Shown piece after piece: positions 6,445-10,087 of a stretch of 10,087 bases of DNA; the first letter of the stretch is position 1, and each line of letters begins with the position of its first letter. Location: assembly GCA_021404985.1 (NCBI GenBank), contig QWHP01000069.1, positions 1-10,087 of the forward strand, in the 5' to 3' direction. The notes beneath the pieces were generated by a model. It was not told where the DNA came from. It did not search any database and saw only the letters and a list, made by a program, of their open reading frames with translations. The translations under genes were made by a program, and so were the position numbers. The DNA is from Actinobacteria bacterium ATB1 (lineage in GTDB: Bacteria > Actinomycetota > Acidimicrobiia > UBA2766).

Positions 6445-7391
6445 CGCCGTCGGGCCGATCCCGTCTGCCAGGCGGCCTGACGGATGATCCCCTCCCTCAG
6501 TTGCGTCCGGGGGGTCCAGCCGAGGATGCGGCGTGTCGATTCGGTGTTGCCACCCGTACGTCCGACGTCGCCGGGCGCGGCCCCGAGGCGCTCCAGCCCG
6601 ACCCGGCGACCCACGACCTCCTCGACGAGGCCTACGACGTCGAGCAGGCGTGCGCGACTTCCCCCCGCGACGTTGAGGGGCGTGGCAGGCGCGTCGTGCG
6701 ACTCGGCCGCCGCGATGGTCGCCGACACGATGTCGTCGACGAACGTGAAGTCGCGCACTTGGTTCCCGTCGCCGTATAGAGGGAAGGGTGTGCCGTCATG
6801 CGCGGCCTGGATCATCCGGTGGACACCCATGTCGGGCCTCTGGCGAGGCCCGTACACGGTGAAGTACCGCAAGGACACGGCGGGCACACCCCAATTCCGC
6901 GAATAGGCGTCGCAAAGGTGTTCGCCCGCGAGTTTCGTGACACCGTACGGGCTGTGGGGGGCCGGCGGGTCCGACTCGCGTGCGTCCTCGCGCGCCGGGC
7001 TTCCGTAGACCGACGAGCTCGACGCGTACACGAATCGCCGGACGGTCGTCCCCCGGCAGGCCTCGAGGAGCCTCTGGGTGGCGATGATGTTGTTCTCGAC
7101 GTACGAGGCGAAGCCCGTGCCCCAGGAGTCGCGCACACCAGGTTGGGCGGCGAGGTGGTAGACGTCCGACACGCCTTCGAGGAGTGGTTCGAGTCGTGCG
7201 TTCCGCAGGTCCCCATCGACGAACTCGAAACCGGGGTTCGCGAGAGCTGGCTCGAGGTTCGCGCGCTTGACCGACTCCGCGTAGTAAGGGGCGAAGCAGT
7301 CGATCCCGAGGACGTCGACCCCACCGGCGAGCAGCGCGTCGACGAGGTTGCTGCCGATGAATCCGGCTGCGCCCGTGACCAGAGTTCGCAT
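6441..7391 (-). CDS. NAD-dependent nucleotide-sugar epimerase (extended SDR; UDP-glucose/UDP-glucuronate 4-epimerase-like)
   Basis: A 316-residue extended short-chain dehydrogenase that probably epimerises a UDP-sugar for surface polysaccharide. Visible motifs: NAD-binding TGAAGFIG (6-13) with Asp31 at the end of the second strand, DGDL (59-62), HLAAQPGVR (79-87), the serine run before VYG (124-130), catalytic Tyr149 and Lys153 (YGVTK), RYFTVYGPRQRPDMG (175-189) and the family end GDVGRT...LGWTP. The PYYAESVKRANL segment (35-46) resembles UDP-glucuronate 4-epimerase relatives, but the exact sugar cannot be read from sequence. The ATG has a strong Shine-Dalgarno. It is divergent from the Wzz-kinase gene, supporting a polysaccharide role, and convergent with rpiA. 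Length and motifs are intact. Confidence 0.92.
   Translation of the reverse strand: MRTLVTGAAGFIGSNLVDALLAGGVDVLGIDCFAPYYAESVKRANLEPALANPGFEFVDGDLRNARLEPLLEGVSDVYHLAAQPGVRDSWGTGFASYVENNIIATQRLLEACRGTTVRRFVYASSSSVYGSPAREDARESDPPAPHSPYGVTKLAGEHLCDAYSRNWGVPAVSLRYFTVYGPRQRPDMGVHRMIQAAHDGTPFPLYGDGNQVRDFTFVDDIVSATIAAAESHDAPATPLNVAGGSRARLLDVVGLVEEVVGRRVGLERLGAAPGDVGRTGGNTESTRRILGWTPRTQLREGIIRQAAWQTGSARRR
6461..6483. terminator. Bulged stem-loop just past rpiA, possible termination or 3'-end element
   Basis: CCGTC (6461-6465) pairs with GACGG (6479-6483). Inside, AGGC (6470-6473) pairs with GCCT (6475-6478), leaving a four-base bulge (6466-6469) on the left. It starts 17 bases after the rpiA stop, within the epimerase's last codons. 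There is no T-tract on either strand, so it is not a classic intrinsic terminator; it could stabilise an RNA end or be chance in GC-rich coding DNA. Confidence 0.25.
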
Positions 7392-7465
7392 TGCAGCCTT
7401 CCTCGCTCTCGGGGCCCGTCTGGACAGGGGGTCGATTGGGGGGCTGTACCATCCGGGCGGTTTAC
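7392..7465. promoter_or_regulatory. Divergent intergenic region between epimerase and Wzz-kinase genes
   Basis: This is the longest non-coding stretch (74 bases) and must hold any promoters driving these two divergent genes. For the plus strand, TGGACA (7421-7426, five of six to TTGACA) followed 18 bases later by TGTACC (7445-7450) is a weak pair that would give a leader of only about ten bases. GGGCGG (7455-7460) is a modest Shine-Dalgarno five bases before the GTG at 7466. I see no convincing minus-strand promoter and no clear operator palindrome. Confidence 0.4.
7397..7404 (-). promoter_or_regulatory. Shine-Dalgarno for the epimerase
   Basis: On the minus strand GAGGAAGG lies five bases before the ATG at 7391. 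This is one of the strongest ribosome sites in the window and fixes the start. Confidence 0.75.
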
Positions 7466-8941
7466 GTGGTCAAGACACATCATGCCCCAAGGTGTATCGG
7501 AATCGCCCTACTCGTCGCGGCCGCCACCGTCGGCGCCGGGGCCTTTCTCACCTACGTCCAGACGCCGCTCTACACGTCGTCTGCCCTGGTTCTCGTCACG
7601 CCCGACGGGCCGGTGGGGAGGGAGGAAAGAGACATGGCCACGCGTCTGCGCCTCTTCGAGACGGACGAGCTTCTCGAGCGCGCGGCGAGGAAAGCTGCAC
7701 TTGCCGGAAGGTCCGAGGAACTGTCGGGGAAACTCGGCGCCGACGCCGTCGAGGGCAGCGATTTCATGGAGGTGAAGGCCGTCGACCCCGAACCCACGGT
7801 TGCGGCCGCCCTTGCCAACGGCGCTGCCGAGGCCTTCGTCGACTACGAGTCCGACGTCCTGGGCTTGGACTCCGAAGTGGTGGAGAGGGCCGTTCCCTCC
7901 GACCGGCCGTCGTCCCCCGATGCTGCGAGGAACATGATCGTCGCCGGTCTGCTCGGGCTCGTTGCCGGCATCGCCGCCACCTTTCTCTTCACGAGGTCAG
8001 GTTCCGTCGTCAAGCGCCCGGCCCAGCTCGAGGCGACCCTCGACGCTCCCGTCGTGGGAGTGGTCCCCGAGCTCGAGAAGGCTGCAGCCAAGGCGAGTGG
8101 GACGAGGCGGCAGCACCGCCGCCGTTCCACCGGGCCGCATGTGCTCCACCCGGACAGCGTGTCGAACGGTTCGTTCCGCCAGCTCTGCAAGAACATCAGG
8201 CTGCTCTGCCCATTCTCGAGTGGGCAGGTGATCGGGGTCACCTCCCTCAGGCCCGGCGAGGGCAAGTCGACCGTGGCGGCGAACACGGCCACCTCCCTTG
8301 CACTCTCGGGAATGGAGGTCGTCCTCGTCGGTGCGGACCTCCACAAGCCGGTCCTGCACGAGATGTTCTCCATATCGCCGCTTCCCGGTGTGACGGATGT
8401 GCTCGCCGGGTCCGTGTCATTGAGCGAGGCGATCGCAGACGTCTATCTCGGCGACACCGGAGTGCGCATCTCCCTTCTGCCCGTAGGGAGTATCCCTCCC
8501 AACCCGTCGGTCATCGCGGGCTCGAACACCTTGTCGTCACTCCTCGACGAGGTTCGGGCGAAGTTCGACGTCGTCGTGCTCGACCTCCCTGCCGCCCTGG
8601 AAGTGCGCGATCCCGTCGCGCTGGCGGCCGATGTCGACGGCATGCTCGTGGTCGTGCGGTCGGGCACGGTTCGCACTGTCGAGCTGGCCGACCTCCGAGA
8701 GTCGATCAGTACAGCCGGAGGCGCCGTCCTCGGTGGTGTCTTGAACAGGGCGGGGCGATCCGTCGGGCGGTCGGCCCTGGAGGCGTACACGTACCCCGAT
8801 GCCGTGTCGGCGGCTGCTGGGTACCCCGGTCGCTCGGGCCGATCACGCCCCGGAAAGCACGTCGAGTCGAGGCGAGGAAGGCGGGACGCGCGAGAGGAGC
8901 TCTCCGTTCCGAGCCTCGAGGACCTCTGGCTCAGACGCTGA
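7466..8941 (+). CDS. Wzz-type chain-length determinant fused to a BY-kinase-like ATPase (Wzc/CapAB-like)
   Basis: Inner-membrane polysaccharide co-polymerase, expected to control length or export of a capsule or exopolysaccharide. From the GTG at 7466 it has 491 residues: a first membrane helix (about 10-31), a short outside loop (32-155) containing the Wzz-like YTSSALVLVTP, a second helix (about 156-176), then a cytoplasmic P-loop ATPase. Walker A is PGEGKST (263-269); the Walker B-like segment is VVVLDLP with Asp373. Walker A' reads VGADLHKP (288-295) where BY-kinases usually have DxDxR: the first Asp is Gly289 and the Arg is His293, while Asp291 remains. The C-terminus has only scattered tyrosines (AYTYPDAVSAAAGYP) and a basic tail, not the usual dense Tyr cluster. 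The TTG at 7391 in frame lacks a Shine-Dalgarno and overlaps the epimerase start, so I prefer 7466. Family is sure; kinase activity is uncertain. Confidence 0.88.
   Translation: MVKTHHAPRCIGIALLVAAATVGAGAFLTYVQTPLYTSSALVLVTPDGPVGREERDMATRLRLFETDELLERAARKAALAGRSEELSGKLGADAVEGSDFMEVKAVDPEPTVAAALANGAAEAFVDYESDVLGLDSEVVERAVPSDRPSSPDAARNMIVAGLLGLVAGIAATFLFTRSGSVVKRPAQLEATLDAPVVGVVPELEKAAAKASGTRRQHRRRSTGPHVLHPDSVSNGSFRQLCKNIRLLCPFSSGQVIGVTSLRPGEGKSTVAANTATSLALSGMEVVLVGADLHKPVLHEMFSISPLPGVTDVLAGSVSLSEAIADVYLGDTGVRISLLPVGSIPPNPSVIAGSNTLSSLLDEVRAKFDVVVLDLPAALEVRDPVALAADVDGMLVVVRSGTVRTVELADLRESISTAGGAVLGGVLNRAGRSVGRSALEAYTYPDAVSAAAGYPGRSGRSRPGKHVESRRGRRDAREELSVPSLEDLWLRR
8911..8932. other. Imperfect stem-loop at the convergent end of the kinase gene
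   Basis: GAGCC (8911-8915) pairs with GGCTC (8928-8932); within it GAG (8918-8920) pairs with CTC (8924-8926) around GAC, with small mismatched bases between the two stems. It ends seven bases before the kinase stop codon's last base region and overlaps the end of the opposing gene. No T-tract follows on either strand. It may mark RNA 3' ends or be chance. Confidence 0.2.
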
Positions 8942-9524
8942 TTCCGAACATCACGGCGAGGGTGTGGAGCTCGCCGTTGCAAGGTGCAGTGAGGGGATAG
9001 TGGTCCGGGTAGACGCGGCGTGTGGTGTCGCCGAGCGTTGGCGTGTCGGTCCGCTGGTTGTGTTCCGCCGACAGGTCTACGACGCGCATCGCGACCCGGA
9101 TGAACGCTTCTTCTTGATCCTGCTCCTCGGCGAGCAGGTCGTCGCAGTGCGGAAGCACGGTGTGAAGCGACACCTGATGGGCCGTCCAGAGGAGAGCTTG
9201 GAGATCCTCACGCGGCCCATCTGGGGTCGAGGAGGAGCGCGAGTACCGGCGCCATGCCTCGACCCCGGGTGTCCCCGGAGTGTCGCCGGCGAGATCCAGG
9301 ACGAGACTCCCGTTCAATGCTCGCCACCAGGGCGAGCCCCCCTCGTCGGCCAATCTGCCGCTCTCGATCAGCCACACGACGAAGTCCACGACGGCGCGCC
9401 CGAGCCCGGGTGCGCCTTTGAGCGTGCCCGGGTGCGCGGCGAAGAACTCGTCGACGATCCGGAGCCTTTCGGCACACGGCAGGGAGACAGCGCGCTCGAG
9501 GCGCGAGCCGTTGGTGGTGGCCAT
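8931..9524 (-). CDS. Protein of unknown function downstream of nucS
   Basis: I do not recognise this 197-residue protein. It has no signal peptide or membrane helix, so it is probably cytoplasmic. The first third is helical in character (FVVWLIESGRL at 48-58), followed by a Gly/Pro-rich middle with WW (66-67) and SLVLDLAGDTPG (73-84). A likely long helix from 107 to 135 carries His116, His121, His126 and Cys127. The end has VYPDHYPLTAPCNGEL (171-186). The His/Cys residues invite a metal-site guess, but no known motif is formed. Open length, codon use and GC match its neighbours, so it is probably a real gene. It starts 32 bases after nucS on the same strand, without a visible Shine-Dalgarno, suggesting reinitiation or a leaderless transcript. 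Its 3' end overlaps the kinase gene by 11 bases tail to tail. Confidence 0.75.
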   Translation of the reverse strand: MATTNGSRLERAVSLPCAERLRIVDEFFAAHPGTLKGAPGLGRAVVDFVVWLIESGRLADEGGSPWWRALNGSLVLDLAGDTPGTPGVEAWRRYSRSSSTPDGPREDLQALLWTAHQVSLHTVLPHCDDLLAEEQDQEEAFIRVAMRVVDLSAEHNQRTDTPTLGDTTRRVYPDHYPLTAPCNGELHTLAVMFGISV

Positions 9525-9556
9525 GGATAATGAACATTACTCGGCCTCAGAGGCCG
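9525..9556 (-). promoter_or_regulatory. Short nucS-unknown gene gap with two inverted repeats
   Basis: The gap holds GGCCT-CAG-AGGCC (9543-9555), perfect over 13 bases, directly after the nucS stop, and TAATG-AA-CATTA (9528-9539), a perfect AT-rich 12-base dyad three bases before the next ATG. The first could be a small hairpin, though no T-tract follows. The second could be an operator or contain a promoter -10 (TAATGT fits the loose actinobacterial TAnnnT). Neither role is shown. Confidence 0.4.
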
Positions 9557-10087
9557 TCAGAAGAGACGCAGGGTCGTACCCTCGCGCTCGCGGAGCTCGG
9601 TGAGATCGATCTCGACACAGGACAGGCCGCGCGACTCGGCGAGCACCCTTGCCTGGGGCCTGATGTCCGTGGCGACGAACACGCCTCGCACGGGACGGAG
9701 GAACGGGTCGAGGTCGAGTCGTTCGAGGTAGCGGCTGAGTTGGTCGACGCCTGCGATCTCGCCGACCCGCTTGATCTCGACGGCCACCGCGGTGCCGGAC
9801 TCGTCGCGGCACATGATGTCGACGGGTCCGATGTCGGTCGGGTACTCGCGGCGAACGAGGGACAGCCCTGCTTCGATGAGATCCAGCCGTTCGGCGAGAA
9901 GCGCCTGCAGCTCGGCCTCGACGCCGTCCTTGTTCAGGCCAGGGTCGTCCCCGAGCTCGTGGCTCACATCGTCGAGAACCTCGATCAGGTGGATCTCGAG
10001 CCTCTCACCCTTGGGGTTCGTCACGAGGAGCACGTTGTCCGTCTCCTCGGTCGTGCACGGCGGGGTCATCCAGTTCAGCGGCTTGTA
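9557..10087 (-). CDS. nucS: Mismatch-specific endonuclease NucS/EndoMS (5' partial)
   Basis: NucS makes double-strand cuts at mismatches and underlies the MutS/MutL-independent mismatch repair of many actinobacteria and archaea. The visible 176 residues begin at the window edge with YKPLNW before the Met at 10069. That matches the conserved YKPLNWM-PPC segment of NucS, so this Met is internal and about 45-55 N-terminal residues lie outside. Numbering from the first visible residue, the nuclease site is Asp90 (GPVD), Glu104 and Lys106 (VEIKR) and Gln116 (DQLSRY). SHELGDDPGL and KDGVEAELQALLAE are also typical of the family. The protein ends in LRLF, like the C-terminal RLF of actinobacterial NucS that is associated with binding the DNA polymerase sliding clamp. 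All key residues are intact. Confidence 0.95.
   Translation of the reverse strand, partial: YKPLNWMTPPCTTEETDNVLLVTNPKGERLEIHLIEVLDDVSHELGDDPGLNKDGVEAELQALLAERLDLIEAGLSLVRREYPTDIGPVDIMCRDESGTAVAVEIKRVGEIAGVDQLSRYLERLDLDPFLRPVRGVFVATDIRPQARVLAESRGLSCVEIDLTELREREGTTLRLF

Noticed and set aside
5766..6779. Plus-strand open frame covering rpiA and part of the epimerase
   Set aside because: Out of frame with rpiA, Arg/Gly-rich and crossing two real genes; a composition artefact.
7391..7465. TTG at 7391 as the start of the Wzz-kinase protein
   Set aside because: It has no Shine-Dalgarno, overlaps the epimerase start codon and adds a 25-residue Gly/Ser-rich stretch not needed before the first membrane helix. 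The GTG at 7466 is better placed.
6798..7775. Plus-strand open frame running from the epimerase into the Wzz-kinase gene
   Set aside because: Opposite the well-supported epimerase and out of frame with the kinase; no domain signal.
8892..8904. GAGAG-GAG-CTCTC inverted repeat in the kinase gene
   Set aside because: Five-pair repeats arise often in GC-rich coding sequence, and it has no T-tract or placement that suggests a role.
10067..10069. ATG at 10069 as the true start of nucS
   Set aside because: The frame stays open to the window edge and encodes YKPLNW just upstream, which is conserved NucS sequence, so the Met is internal.
1..10087. Mobile elements, CRISPR, tRNA, toxin-antitoxin or phage defence genes
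   Set aside because: I looked for transposase-like proteins, direct-repeat arrays, tRNA-like cloverleaf sequence and small paired genes and saw none. NucS is a nuclease but belongs to mismatch repair.

Overview
This window is GC-rich, gene-dense bacterial chromosome that reads as Actinomycetota (high-GC Gram-positive). Three things support this: the mfd / SurA-like lipoprotein / mazG / enolase / DivIC gene order, which matches the eno-divIC neighbourhood of Streptomyces and Mycobacterium; a NucS/EndoMS mismatch endonuclease; and frequent GTG and TTG starts. Placement in a deep lineage such as Acidimicrobiia is possible (MazG with an N-terminal methylase domain, RpiA rather than RpiB) but is only inference. 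I see no tRNA, rRNA, CRISPR array, insertion sequence or integrase.

Region 1 (1-6444, plus strand) is one very tight housekeeping run: the C-terminal half of mfd (cut by the window's left edge), a SurA/parvulin-like lipoprotein, a tetrapyrrole-methylase-MazG fusion, enolase, a DivIC/FtsB septum protein and ribose-5-phosphate isomerase A. Four junctions overlap by 1-4 bases and the fifth leaves 6 bases, so the genes are probably cotranscribed and translationally coupled. Together they cover transcription-coupled repair, envelope protein folding, nucleotide-pool cleaning, glycolysis, the pentose phosphate pathway and cell division.

Region 2 (6441-8941) is a small surface-polysaccharide module. 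A minus-strand NAD-dependent nucleotide-sugar epimerase faces rpiA tail to tail, sharing a palindromic CTAG stop. It is divergent from a plus-strand Wzz-BY-kinase fusion that would regulate polysaccharide chain length or export. The kinase half has unusual changes in Walker A' and no dense C-terminal tyrosine cluster.

Region 3 (8931-10087, minus strand) holds nucS, cut by the right edge, followed after 32 bases by a 197-residue protein I do not recognise. The short gap between them carries two adjacent perfect inverted repeats. The unknown gene runs tail to tail into the kinase gene with an 11-base overlap.

No stretch longer than 75 bases lacks a gene. The points most worth a second look are the unrecognised partner of nucS, the altered BY-kinase, the degenerate parvulin lipoprotein and the MazG fusion whose second domain has lost its metal motif. 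I do not see a convincing novel multi-gene system.
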